DNA from: Euwallacea fornicatus
Taxonomy: Eukaryota; Arthropoda; Insecta; Coleoptera; Curculionidae
Assembly: GCF_040115645.1 (NCBI RefSeq)
Contig: NW_027096009.1
Span: 1,488,001 to 1,552,000, forward strand
Direction of reading: 5' to 3'
Length of the DNA: 64,000 bases
The translations under genes and the position numbers were made by a program. Below, piece by piece: positions 40,401 through 53,716 of this stretch. Positions within the stretch are counted from its first letter, which is position 1. Each line of letters begins with the position of its first letter. Below the pieces are notes generated by a model. That model made no database searches, was not told the DNA's origin, and saw only the letters and a program-made list of their open reading frames with translations.

Positions 40401-43400
40401 AAGACAAATAGTACTTTATATGCTCAAACACACAACTTTTATGACTTTTCAAACTTTGAAGCTCGATAACTTCGGCAAATGAGCACCAAATTTGTTAAAC
40501 AAAGTGTCACATTAATCAGCTCGACGAGATTTTGAAGATGTCACAACACATCATGATTGCATCTTGATGAATTTCCAAGACAAATAGTACTTTATGTGCT
40601 CAAACACACAACTTTTGTGACTTTTCAAACTTTGAGGCTCGATAACTTCGGTAAATTAGGACCAAATTTGTTAAACAAAGTGTCAAATTAATCAGCTCGA
40701 CGAGATCTTTAAAATAACACAGCACATCATGATTGCATCTTAATGAATTTCCATGAAAAATAGTACTTTATATGGTCAAACACAAAACTTTTGTGACTTT
40801 TCACAATTTGTAGATCGATAACTTCAGCAAATGAGCACCAAATTTGTTAAACAAAGTGTCACATTAATCAGCTCGACGAGATTTTGAAGATGTCACAACA
40901 CATCATGATTGCATCTTGATGAATTTCCATGAAAAATAGTACTTTATGTGCTCAAACACACAACTTTTGTGACTTTTCAAACTTTGAAGCTCGATAACTT
41001 CGGCAAATTAGGACCAAATTTGTTAAACAAAGTGTCACATTAATCAGCTCGACGAGATTTTGAAGATGTCACAACACATCATGATTGCATCTTGATGAAT
41101 TTCGAAGACAAATAGTACTTTATATGCTCAAACACACAACTTTTATGACTTTTCAAACTTTGAAGCTCGATAACTTCGGTAAATTAGGACCAAATTTGTT
41201 AAACAAAGTGTCAAATTAATCAGCTCGACGAGATCTTTAAAATAACACAACACATCATGATTGCATCTTGATGAATTTCCATGAAAAATAGTACTTTATG
41301 TGCTCAAACACACAACTTTTGTGACTTTTCAAACTTTGAAGCTCGATAACTTCGGTAAATTAGGACCAAATTTGTTAAACAAAGTGTCAAATTAATCAGC
41401 TCGACGAGATCTTTAAAATAACACAACACATCATGATTGCATCTTGATAAATTTCCATGAAAAATAGTACTTTATGTGCTCAAACACACAACTTTTGTGA
41501 CTTTTCAAACTTTGAAGCTCGATAACTTCGGTAAATTAGGTCCAAATTTGTTAAACAAAGTGTCAAATTAATCAGCTCGACGAGATCTTTAAAATAACAC
41601 AACACATCATGATTGCATCTTGATGAATTTCCATGAAAAATAGTACTTTATGTGCTCAAACAAACAACTTTTGTGACTTTTCAAACTTTGAAGCTCGATA
41701 ACTTCGGTAAATTAGGACCAAATTTGTTAAACAAAGTGTCATGTTAATCAGCTCGACGAGATCTTTAAAATAACACAACACATCATGATTGCATCTTGAT
41801 GAATTTCCATGAAAAATAGTACTTTATGTGCTCAAACACACAACTTTTGTGACTTTTCAAACTTTGAAGCTCGATAACTTCGGCAAATTAGGACCAAATT
41901 TGTTAAACAAAGTGTCACATTAATCAGCTCGACGAGATTTTGAAGATGTCACAACACATCATGATTGCATCTTGATGAATTTCGAAGACAAATAGTACTT
42001 TATATGCTCAAACACACAACTTTTATGACTTTTCAAACTTTGAAGCTCGATAACTTCGGTAAATTAGGACCAAATTTGTTAAACAAAGTGTCAAATTAAT
42101 CAGCTCGACGAGATCTTTAAAATAACAAAACACATCATGATTGCATCTTGATGAATTTCCATGAAAAATAGTACTTTATGTGCTCAAACACCCAACTTTT
42201 GTGACTTTTCAAACTTTGAAGCTCGATAACTTCGGCAAATGAGAACCAAATTTGTTAATCAAAGTGTCAAGTTAATCAGCTCGAAGAGACCTTTAAAATG
42301 ACATAACACATCATGATTGCATCTTGATGAATTTCCATGAAAAATAGTACTTTATGTGCTCAAACACACAACTTTTGTGACTTTTCAAACTTTGAAGCTC
42401 GATAACTTCGGTAAATTAGGACCAAATTTGTTAATCAAAGTGTCAAATTAATCAGCTCGAAGAGACCTTTAAAATGACACAACACATCATGATTGCATCT
42501 TGATGAATTTCCAAGACAAATAGTACTTTATGTGCTCAAACACACAACTTTTGTGACTTTTCAAACTTTGAGGCTCGATAACTTCGGTAAATTAGGACCA
42601 AATTTGTTAAACAAAGTGTCAAATTAATCAGCTCGACGAGATCTTTAAAATAACACAGCACATCATGATTGCATCTTAATGAATTTCCATGAAAAATAGT
42701 ACTTTATATGGTCAAACACAAAACTTTTGTGACTTTTCACACTTTGTAGATCGATAACTTCAGCAAATGAGCATCAAATTTGTTAAACAAAGTGTCACAT
42801 TAATCAGCTCGACGAGACCTTTAAAATGACACAACACATCATGATTGCATCTTGATGAATTTCCATGAAAAATAGTACTTTATGTGCTCAAACACACAAC
42901 TTTTGTGACTTTTCAAACTTTGAGGCTCGATAACTTCGGTAAATTAGGACCAAATTTGTTAAACAAAGTGTCAAATTAATCAGCTCGACGAGATCTTTAA
43001 AATAACACAACACATCATGATTGCATCTTGATGAATTTCCATGAAAAATAGTACTTTATGTGCTCAAACACACAACTTTTGTGACTTTTCAAACTTTGAA
43101 GCTCGATAACTTCGGCAAATAAGAACCAAATTTGTTAATCAAAGTGTCAAATTAATCAGCTCGAAGAGACCTTTAAAATGACACAACACATCATGATTGC
43201 ATCTTGATGAATTTCCAAGACAAATAGTACTTTATGTGCTCAAACACCCAACTTTTGTGACTTTTCAAACTTTGAAGCTCGATAACTTCGGCAAATTAGG
43301 ACCAAATTTGTTAAACAAAGTGTCACATTAATCAGCTCGACGAGATTTTGAAGATGTCACAACACATCATGATTGCATCTTGATGAATTTCGAAGACAAA

Positions 43401-46400
43401 TAGTACTTTATATGCTCAAACACACAACTTTTATGACTTTTCAAACTTTGAAGCTCGATAACTTCGGTAAATTAGGACCAAATTTGTTAAACAAAGTGTC
43501 AAATTAATCAGCTCGACGAGATCTTTAAAATAACACAGCACATCATGATTGCATCTTAATGAATTTCCATGAAAAATAGTACTTTATATGGTCAAACACA
43601 AAACTTTTGTGACTTTTCACACTTTGTAGATCGATAACTTCAGCAAATGAGCACCAAATTTGTTAAACAAAGTGTCACATTAATCAGCTCGACGAGATTT
43701 TGAAGATGTCACAACACATCATGATTGCATCTTGATGAATTTCCAAGACAAATAGTACTTTATATGCTCAAACACACAACTTTTGTGACTTTTCAAACTT
43801 TGAGGCTCGATAACTTCGGTAAATTAGGACCAAATTTGTTAAACAAAGTGTCAAATTAATCAGCTCGACGAGATCTTTAAAATAACACAGCACATCATGA
43901 TTGCATCTTAATGAATTTCCATGAAAAATAGTACTTTATATGGTCAAACACAAAACTTTTGTGACTTTTCACACTTTGTAGATCGATAACTTCAGCAAAT
44001 GAGCACCAAATTTGTTAAACAAAGTGTCACATTAATCAGCTCGACGAGATTTTGAAGATGTCACAACACATCATGATTGCATCTTGATGAATTTCCAAGA
44101 CAAATAGTACTTTATATGCTCAAACACACAACTTTTATGACTTTTCAAACTTTGAAGCTCGATAACTTCGGCAAATGAGAACCAAATTTGTTAAACAAAG
44201 TGTCACATTAATCAGCTCGACGAGACTTTGAAGATGTCACAACACATCATGATTGCATCTTGATGAATTTCCAAGACAAATAGTACTTTATATGCTCAAA
44301 CACACAACTTTTATGACTTTTCAAACTTTGAGCTCGATAACTTCGGCAAATGAGAACCAAATTTGTTAAACAAAGTCTCAAATTAATCAGCTCGACGAGA
44401 TCTTTAAAATAACACAACACATCATGATTGCATCTTAATGAATTTCCATGAAAAATAGTACTTTATATGGTCAAACACAAAACTTTTGTGACTTTTCACA
44501 CTTTGTAGATCGATAACTTCAGCAAATGAGCATCAAATTTGTTAAACAAAGTGTCACATTAATCAGCTCGACGAGACCTTTAAAATGACACAACACATCA
44601 TGATTGCATCTTGATGAATTTCCATGAAAAATAGTACTTTATGTGCTCAAACACACAACTTTTGTGACTTTTCAAACTTTGAGGCTCGATAACTTCGGTA
44701 AATTAGGACCAAATTTGTTAAACAAAGTGTCAAATTAATCAGCTCGACGAGATCTTTAAAATAACACAACACATCATGATTGCATCTTGATGAATTTCCA
44801 TGAAAAATAGTACTTTATGTGCTCAAACACACAACTTTTGTGACTTTTCAAACTTTGAAGCTCGATAACTTCGGCAAATTAGGACCAAATTTGTTAAACA
44901 AAGTGTCACATTAATCAGCTCGACGAGATTTTGAAGATGTCACAACACATCATGATTGCATCTTGATGAATTTCGAAGACAAATAGTACTTTATATGCTC
45001 AAACACACAACTTTTATGACTTTTCAAACTTTGAAGCTCGATAACTTCGGTAAATTAGGACCAAATTTGTTAAACAAAGTGTCAAATTAATCAGCTCGAC
45101 GAGATCTTTAAAATAACACAACACATCATGATTGCATCTTGATGAATTTCCATGAAAAATAGTACTTTATGTGCTCAAACACACAACTTTTGTGACTTTT
45201 CAAACTTTGAAGCTCGATAACTTCGGTAAATTAGGACCAAATTTGTTAAACAAAGTGTCAAATTAATCAGCTCGACGAGATCTTTAAAATAACACAACAC
45301 ATCATGATTGCATCTTGATAAATTTCCATGAAAAATAGTACTTTATGTGCTCAAACACACAACTTTTGTGACTTTTCAAACTTTGAAGCTCGATAACTTC
45401 GGTAAATTAGGACCAAATTTGTTAAACAAAGTGTCAAATTAATCAGCTCGACGAGATCTTTAAAATAACACAACACATCATGATTGCATCTTGATGAATT
45501 TCCAAGACAAATAGTACTTTATGTGCTCACCCAACTTTTGTGACTTTTCAAACTTTGAAGCTCGATAACTTCGGCAAATTAGGACCAAATTTGTTAAACA
45601 AAGTTTCACATTAATCAGCTCGACGAGAATTTGAAGATGTCACAACACATCATGATTGCATCTTGATGAATTTCCAAGACAAATAGTACTTTATATGCTC
45701 AAACACACAACTTTTATGACTTTTCAAACTTTGAGCTCGATAACTTCGGCAAATGAGAACCAAATTTGTTAAACAAAGTGTCAAATTAATCAGCTCGACG
45801 AGATCTTTAAAATAACACAACACATCATGATTGCATCTTAATGAATTTCCATGAAAAATAGTACTTTATATGGTCAAACACAAAACTTTTGTGACTTTTC
45901 ACACTTTGTAGATCGATAACTTCAGCAAATGAGGATCAAATTTGTTAAACAAAGTGTCACATTAATCAGCTCGACGAGACCTTTAAAATGACACAACACA
46001 TCATGATTGCATCTTGATGAATTTCCATGAAAAATAGTACTTTATGTGCTCAAACACACAACTTTTGTGACTTTTCACACTTTGTAGATCGATAACTTCA
46101 GCAAATGAGGACCAAATTTGTTAAACAAAGTGTCAAATTAATCAGCTCGACGAGATCTTTAAAATGACACAACACATCATGATTGCATCTTGATGAATTT
46201 CCATGAAAAATAGTACTTTATGTGCTCAAACACACAACTTTTGTGACTTTTCAAACTTTGAAGCTCGATAACTTCGGCAAATTAGGACCAAATTTGTTAA
46301 ACAAAGTGTCACATTAATCAGCTCGACGAGATTTTGAAGATGTCACAACACATCATGATTGCATCTTGATGAATTTCGAAGACAAATAGTACTTTATATG

Positions 46401-46735
46401 CTCAAACACACAACTTTTATGACTTTTCAAACTTTGAAGCTCGATAACTTCGGTAAATTAGGACCAAATTTGTTAAACAAAGTGTCAAATTAATCAGCTC
46501 GACGAGATCTTTAAAATAACACAACACATCATGATTGCATCTTGATGAATTTCCATGAAAAATAGTACTTTATGTGCTCAAACACACAACTTTTGTGACT
46601 TTTCAAACTTTGAAGCTCGATAACTTCGGTAAATTAGGACCAAATTTGTTAAACAAAGTGTCAAATTAATCAGCTCGACGAGATCTTTAAAATAACACAA
46701 CACATCATGATTGCATCTTGATAAATTTCCATGAA
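37450..46735 (+). repeat. Mixed family A stretch, including S3 copy 2
   Basis: About 53 monomers. 38,104-39,864 is S3 copy 2. Indels: 1-base deletions near 38,168, 44,337 and 45,730, and a 4-base deletion near 45,529 ('gctcacccaac' for 'gctcaaacacccaac') giving a 172-base monomer. Private changes include 'tatattgtc' near 40,242, 'cacaatttg' near 40,802, 'gtcatgttaa' near 41,739, 'gtcaagttaa' near 42,267, 'caaagtctc' near 44,374 and 'aaagtttcac' near 45,601. No B-like centre was seen in this zone. Many blocks resemble those at 24-34 kb, and further duplicates probably exist that I did not delimit. Confidence 0.72.
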
Positions 46736-49700
46736 AAATAGTACTTTATGTGCTCAAACACACAACTTTTGTGACTTTTCAAACTTTGAAGCTCGATAAC
46801 TTCGGCAAATTAGGACCAAATTTGTTAAACAAAGTGTCACATTAATCAGCTCGACGAGATTTTGAAGATGTCACAACACATCATGATTGCATCTTGATGA
46901 ATTTCGAAGACAAATAGTACTTTATATGCTCAAACACACAACTTTTATGACTTTTCAAACTTTGAAGCTCGATAACTTCGGTAAATTAGGACCAAATTTG
47001 TTAAACAAAGTGTCAAATTAATCAGCTCGACGAGATCTTTAAAATAACACAACACATCATGATTGCATCTTGATGAATTTCCATGAAAAATAGTACTTTA
47101 TGTGCTCAAACACACAACTTTTGTGACTTTTCGAACTTTGAAGCTCGATAACTTCGGTAAATTAGGACCAAATTTGTTAAACAAAGTGTCAAATTAATCA
47201 GCTCGACGAGATCTTTAAAATAACACAACACATCATGATTGCATCTTGATAAATTTCCATGAAAAATAGTACTTTATGTGCTCAAACACACAACTTTTGT
47301 GACTTTTCAAACTTTGAAGCTCGATAACTTCGGTAAATTAGGACCAAATTTGTTAAACAAAGTGTCAAATTAATCAGCTCGACGAGATCTTTAAAATAAC
47401 ACAACACATCATGATTGCATCTTGATAAATTTCCATGAAAAATAGTACTTTATGTGCTCAAACACACAACTTTTGTGACTTTTCAAACTTTGAAGCTCGA
47501 TAACTTCGGTAAATTAGGACCAAATTTGTTAAACAAAGTGTCAAATTAATCAGCTCGACGAGATTTTGAAGATGTCACAACACATCATGATTGCATCTTG
47601 ATGAATTTCCAAGACAAATAGTACTTTATATGCTCAAACACACAACTTTTATGACTTTTCACACTTTGTAGATCGATAACTTCAGCAAATGAGTACCAAA
47701 TTTGTTAAACAAAGTGTCACATTAATCAGCTCGAAGAGTCCTTTAAAATGACACAACACATCATGATTGCATCTTGATGAATTTCCAAGACAAATAGTAC
47801 TTTATGTGCTCAAACACACAACTTTTATGACTTTTCAAACTTTGAGCTCGATAACTTCGGCAAATGAGAACCAAATTTGTTAAAAAAGTGTCAAATTAAT
47901 CAGCTCGACGAGATCTTTAAAATAACACAACACATCATGATTGCATCTTAATGAATTTCCATGAAAAATAGTACTTTATATGGTCAAACACAAAACTTTT
48001 TTGACTTTTCACACTTTGTAGATCGATAACTTCAGCAAATGAGGATCAAATTTGTTAAACAAAGTGTCACATTAATCAGCTCGACGAGACCTTTAAAATG
48101 ACACAACACATCATGATTGCATCTTGATGAATTTCCATGAAAAATAGTACTTTATGTGCTCAAACACACAACTTTTGTGACTTTTCAAACTTTGAGGCTC
48201 GATAACTTCGGTAAATTAGGACCAAATTTGTTAAACAAAGTGTCAAATTAATCAGCTCGACGAGATTTTGAAGATGTCACAACACATCATGATTGCATCT
48301 TGATGAATTTCCAAGACAAATAGTACTTTATATGCTCAAACACACAACTTTTATGACTTTTCAAACTTTGAAGCTCGATAACTTCGGCAAATGAGAACCA
48401 AATTTGTTAAACAAAGTGTCATATTAATCAGCTCGACGAGATCTTTAAAATAACACAACACATCATGATTGCATCTTGATGAATTTCCATGAAAAATAGT
48501 ACTTTATGTGCTCAAACACACAACTTTTGTGACTTTTCAAACTTTGAAGCTCGATAACTTCGGCAAATTAGGACCAAATTTGTTAAACAAAGTGTCACAT
48601 TAATCAGCTCGACGAGATTTTGAAGATGTCACAACACATCATGATTGCATCTTGATGAATTTCGAAGACAAATAGTACTTTATATGCTCAAACACACAAC
48701 TTTTATGACTTTTCAAACTTTGAAGCTCGATAACTTCGGTAAATTAGGACCAAATTTGTTAAACAAAGTGTCAAATTAATCAGCTCGACGAGATCTTTAA
48801 AATAACACAACACATCATGATTGCATCTTGATGAATTTCCATGAAAAATAGTACTTTATGTGCTCAAACACACAACTTTTGTGACTTTTCAAACTTTGAA
48901 GCTCGATAACTTCGGTAAATTAGGACCAAATTTGTTAAACAAAGTGTCAAATTAATCAGCTCGACGAGATCTTTAAAATAACACAACACATCATGATTGC
49001 ATCTTGATAAATTTCCATGAAAAATAGTACTTTATGTGCTCAAACACACAACTTTTGTGACTTTTCAAACTTTGAAGCTCGATAACTTCGGTAAATTAGG
49101 ACCAAATTTGTTAAACAAAGTGTCAAATTAATCAGCTCGACGAGATTTTGAAGATGTCACAACACATCATGATTGCATCTTGATGAATTTCCAAGACAAA
49201 TAGTACTTTATATGCTCAAACACACAACTTTTATGACTTTTCACACTTTGTAGATCGATAACTTCAGCAAATGAGTACCAAATTTGTTAAACAAAGTGTC
49301 ACATTAATCAGCTCGAAGAGTCCTTTAAAATGACACAACACATCATGATTGCATCTTGATGAATTTCCAAGACAAATAGTACTTTATGTGCTCAAACACA
49401 CAACTTTTGTGACTTTTCAAACTTTGAAGCTCGATAACTTCGGCAAATTAGGACCAAATTTGTTAAACAAAGTGTCAAATTAATCAGCTCGACGAGATCT
49501 TTAAAAGAACACAACACATCATGATTGTATCTTAATGAATTTCCATGAAAAATAGTACTTTATATGGTCAAACACAAAACTTTTGTGACTTTTCACACTT
49601 TGTAGATCGATAACTTCAGCAAATGAGGACCAAATTTGTTAAACAAAGTGTCACATTAATCAGCTCGACGAGATTTTGAAGATGTCACAACACATCATGA

Positions 49701-52700
49701 TTGCATCTTGATGAATTTCCAAGACAAATAGTACTTTATGTGCTCAAACACACAACTTTTGTGACTTTTCAAACTTTGAAGCTCGATAACTTCGGCAAAT
49801 TAGGACCAAATTTGTTAAACAAAGTGTCACATTAATCAGCTCGACGAGATTTTGAAGATGTCACAACACATCATGATTGCATCTTGATGAATTTCGAAGA
49901 CAAATAGTACTTTATATGCTCAAACACACAACTTTTATGACTTTTCAAACTTTGAAGCTCGATAACTTCGGTAAATTAGGACCAAATTTGTTAAACAAAG
50001 TGTCAAATTAATCAGCTCGACGAGATCTTTAAAATAACACAACACATCATGATTGCATCTTGATGAATTTCCATGAAAAATAGTACTTTATGTGCTCAAA
50101 CACACAACTTTTGTGACTTTTCGAACTTTGAAGCTCGATAACTTCGGTAAATTAGGACCAAATTTGTTAAACAAAGTGTCAAATTAATCAGCTCGACGAG
50201 ATCTTTAAAATAACACAACACATCATGATTGCATCTTGATAAATTTCCATGAAAAATAGTACTTTATGTGCTCAAACACACAACTTTTGTGACTTTTCAA
50301 ACTTTGAAGCTCGATAACTTCGGTAAATTAGGACCAAATTTGTTAAACAAAGTGTCAAATTAATCAGCTCGACGAGATCTTTAAAATAACACAACACATC
50401 ATGATTGCATCTTGATAAATTTCCATGAAAAATAGTACTTTATGTGCTCAAACACACAACTTTTGTGACTTTTCAAACTTTGAAGCTCGATAACTTCGGT
50501 AAATTAGGACCAAATTTGTTAAACAAAGTGTCAAATTAATCAGCTCGACGAGATTTTGAAGATGTCACAACACATCATGATTGCATCTTGATGAATTTCC
50601 AAGACAAATAGTACTTTATATGCTCAAACACACAACTTTTATGACTTTTCACACTTTGTAGATCGATAACTTCAGCAAATGAGTACCAAATTTGTTAAAC
50701 AAAGTGTCACATTAATCAGCTCGAAGAGTCCTTTAAAATGACACAACACATCATGATTGCATCTTGATGAATTTCCAAGACAAATAGTACTTTATGTGCT
50801 CAAACACACAACTTTTATGACTTTTCAAACTTTGAGCTCGATAACTTCGGCAAATGAGAACCAAATTTGTTAAAAAAGTGTCAAATTAATCAGCTCGACG
50901 AGATCTTTAAAATAACACAACACATCATGATTGCATCTTAATGAATTTCCATGAAAAATAGTACTTTATATGGTCAAACACAAAACTTTTTTGACTTTTC
51001 ACACTTTGTAGATCGATAACTTCAGCAAATGAGGATCAAATTTGTTAAACAAAGTGTCACATTAATCAGCTCGACGAGACCTTTAAAATGACACAACACA
51101 TCATGATTGCATCTTGATGAATTTCCATGAAAAATAGTACTTTATGTGCTCAAACACACAACTTTTGTGACTTTTCAAACTTTGAGGCTCGATAACTTCG
51201 GTAAATTAGGACCAAATTTGTTAAACAAAGTGTCAAATTAATCAGCTCGACGAGATTTTGAAGATGTCACAACACATCATGATTGCATCTTGATGAATTT
51301 CCAAGACAAATAGTACTTTATATGCTCAAACACACAACTTTTATGACTTTTCAAACTTTGAAGCTCGATAACTTCGGCAAATGAGAACCAAATTTGTTAA
51401 ACAAAGTGTCATATTAATCAGCTCGACGAGATCTTTAAAATAACACAACACATCATGATTGCATCTTGATGAATTTCCATGAAAAATAGTACTTTATGTG
51501 CTCAAACACACAACTTTTGTGACTTTTCAAACTTTGAAGCTCGATAACTTCGGCAAATTAGGACCAAATTTGTTAAACAAAGTGTCACATTAATCAGCTC
51601 GACGAGATTTTGAAGATGTCACAACACATCATGATTGCATCTTGATGAATTTCGAAGACAAATAGTACTTTATATGCTCAAACACACAACTTTTATGACT
51701 TTTCAAACTTTGAAGCTCGATAACTTCGGTAAATTAGGACCAAATTTGTTAAACAAAGTGTCAAATTAATCAGCTCGACGAGATCTTTAAAATAACACAA
51801 CACATCATGATTGCATCTTGATGAATTTCCATGAAAAATAGTACTTTATGTGCTCAAACACACAACTTTTGTGACTTTTCAAACTTTGAAGCTCGATAAC
51901 TTCGGTAAATTAGGACCAAATTTGTTAAACAAAGTGTCAAATTAATCAGCTCGACGAGATCTTTAAAATAACACAACACATCATGATTGCATCTTGATAA
52001 ATTTCCATGAAAAATAGTACTTTATGTGCTCAAACACACAACTTTTGTGACTTTTCAAACTTTGAAGCTCGATAACTTCGGTAAATTAGGACCAAATTTG
52101 TTAAACAAAGTGTCAAATTAATCAGCTCGACGAGATTTTGAAGATGTCACAACACATCATGATTGCATCTTGATGAATTTCCAAGACAAATAGTACTTTA
52201 TATGCTCAAACACACAACTTTTATGACTTTTCACACTTTGTAGATCGATAACTTCAGCAAATGAGTACCAAATTTGTTAAACAAAGTGTCACATTAATCA
52301 GCTCGAAGAGTCCTTTAAAATGACACAACACATCATGATTGCATCTTGATGAATTTCCAAGACAAATAGTACTTTATGTGCTCAAACACACAACTTTTGT
52401 GACTTTTCAAACTTTGAAGCTCGATAACTTCGGCAAATTAGGACCAAATTTGTTAAACAAAGTGTCAAATTAATCAGCTCGACGAGATCTTTAAAAGAAC
52501 ACAACACATCATGATTGTATCTTAATGAATTTCCATGAAAAATAGTACTTTATATGGTCAAACACAAAACTTTTGTGACTTTTCACACTTTGTAGATCGA
52601 TAACTTCAGCAAATGAGGACCAAATTTGTTAAACAAAGTGTCACATTAATCAGCTCGACGAGATTTTGAAGATGTCACAACACATCATGATTGCATCTTG

Positions 52701-52729
52701 ATGAATTTCCAAGACAAATAGTACTTTAT
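46736..52729 (+). repeat. Tandem 17-mer higher-order repeat, period 2,990 bp
   Basis: Bases 46,736-49,739 match 49,726-52,729. The offset is 17 monomers minus two bases; both copies carry two 1-base deletions, 'tttgagctcg' (47,841 and 50,831) and 'ttaaaaaagtg' (47,879 and 50,869). Other shared rare markers are 'ttttcgaac', 'acttttttgac', 'gaagagtcc', 'ttaaaagaac' and 'gattgtatctt'. The copies overlap by 14 bases (49,726-49,739), placing the joint within 'aaatagtacttt'. I saw no mismatch between them. This is the largest clean tandem in the window and looks recent. Confidence 0.9.
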
Positions 52730-53716
52730 ATGCTCAAACACACAACTTTTATGACTTTTCAAACTTTGAAGCTCGATAACTTCGGCAAATGAGAACCAAA
52801 TTTGTTAAACAAAGTGTCAAATTAATCAGCTCGACGAGGTCTTTAAAATGACACAACACATCATGATTGCATCTTGATGAATTTCCATGAAAAATAGTAC
52901 TTTATGTGCTCAAACACACAACTTTTGTTACTTTTCAAACTTTGAAGCTCGATAACTTCGGCAAATTAGGACCAAATTTGTTAAACAAAGTGTCAAATTA
53001 ATCAGCTCGACGAGATTTTGAAGATGTCACAACACATCATGATTGCATCTTGATGAATTTCCAAGACAAATAGTACTTTATATGCTCAAACACACAACTT
53101 TTATGACTTTTCAAACTTTGAAGCTCGATAACTTCGGCAAATGAGAACCAAATTTGTTAAACAAAGTGTCAAATTAATCAGCTCGACGAGGTCTTTAAAA
53201 TGACACAACACATCATGATTGCATCTTGATGAATTTCCATGAAAAATAGTACTTTATGTGCTCAAACACACAACTTTTGTGACTTTTCAAACTTTGAAGC
53301 TCGATAACTTCGGCAAATTAGGACCAAATTTGTTAAACAAAGTGTCACATTAATCAGCTCGACGAGATTTTGAAGATGTCACAACACATCATGATTGCAT
53401 CTTGATGAATTTCCAAGACAAATAGTACTTTATATGCTCAAACACACAACTTTTATGACTTTTCACACTTTGTAGATCGATAACTTCAGCAAATGAGTAC
53501 CAAATTTGTTAAACAAAGTGTCACATTAATCAACTCGACGAGATTTTGAAGATGTCACAACACATCATGATTGCATCTTGATGAATTTCCAAGACAAATA
53601 GTACTTTATGTGCTCAAACACACAACTTTTGTGACTTTTCAAACTTTGAAGCTCGATAACTTCGGTAAATTAGGACCAAATTTGTTAAACAAAGTGTCAA
53701 ATTAATCAGCTCGACG
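52730..53716 (+). repeat. Family A flank before the family B islands
   Basis: Six family A monomers. 'gaggtcttt' (G for A after CGAG) appears near 52,836 and 53,188 and again in A spacers at 56,845 and 59,972. Single changes are 'cttttgttac' near 52,924 and 'atcaactcg' near 53,528, which removes the usual 'cagctcg'. Confidence 0.75.

Larger units (their letters stand above)
1..53716 (+). repeat. Satellite family A domain
   Basis: About 305 monomers share the family A signature: 'gataacttcggc' or close variants ('cagc', 'ggtaaa'), 'ccaaatttgttaaac', 'tgatgaatttcc', and 'gacttttca' in the tail. Common variants are 'atctttaaaatgacac', 'atctttaaaataacac', 'attttgaagatgtcac' and 'gacctttaaaatgac' in the centre; 'ccaagacaaatag', 'ccatgaaaaatag' or 'cgaagacaaatag'; and tails 'caaactttgaagctcg', 'caaactttgaggctcg' or 'cacactttgtagatcg'. 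Variants are reused in many combinations, as expected when arrays evolve by unequal exchange and conversion. The right end is a switch inside one monomer near 53,717. The boundary is a judgement, good to about 20 bases. Confidence 0.9.

Noticed and set aside
46736..52729. Certain assembly artefact
   Set aside because: The two copies look identical, which could be a false duplication, but the joint is in unit register and similar events of varied age occur across the window. It cannot be decided without reads.
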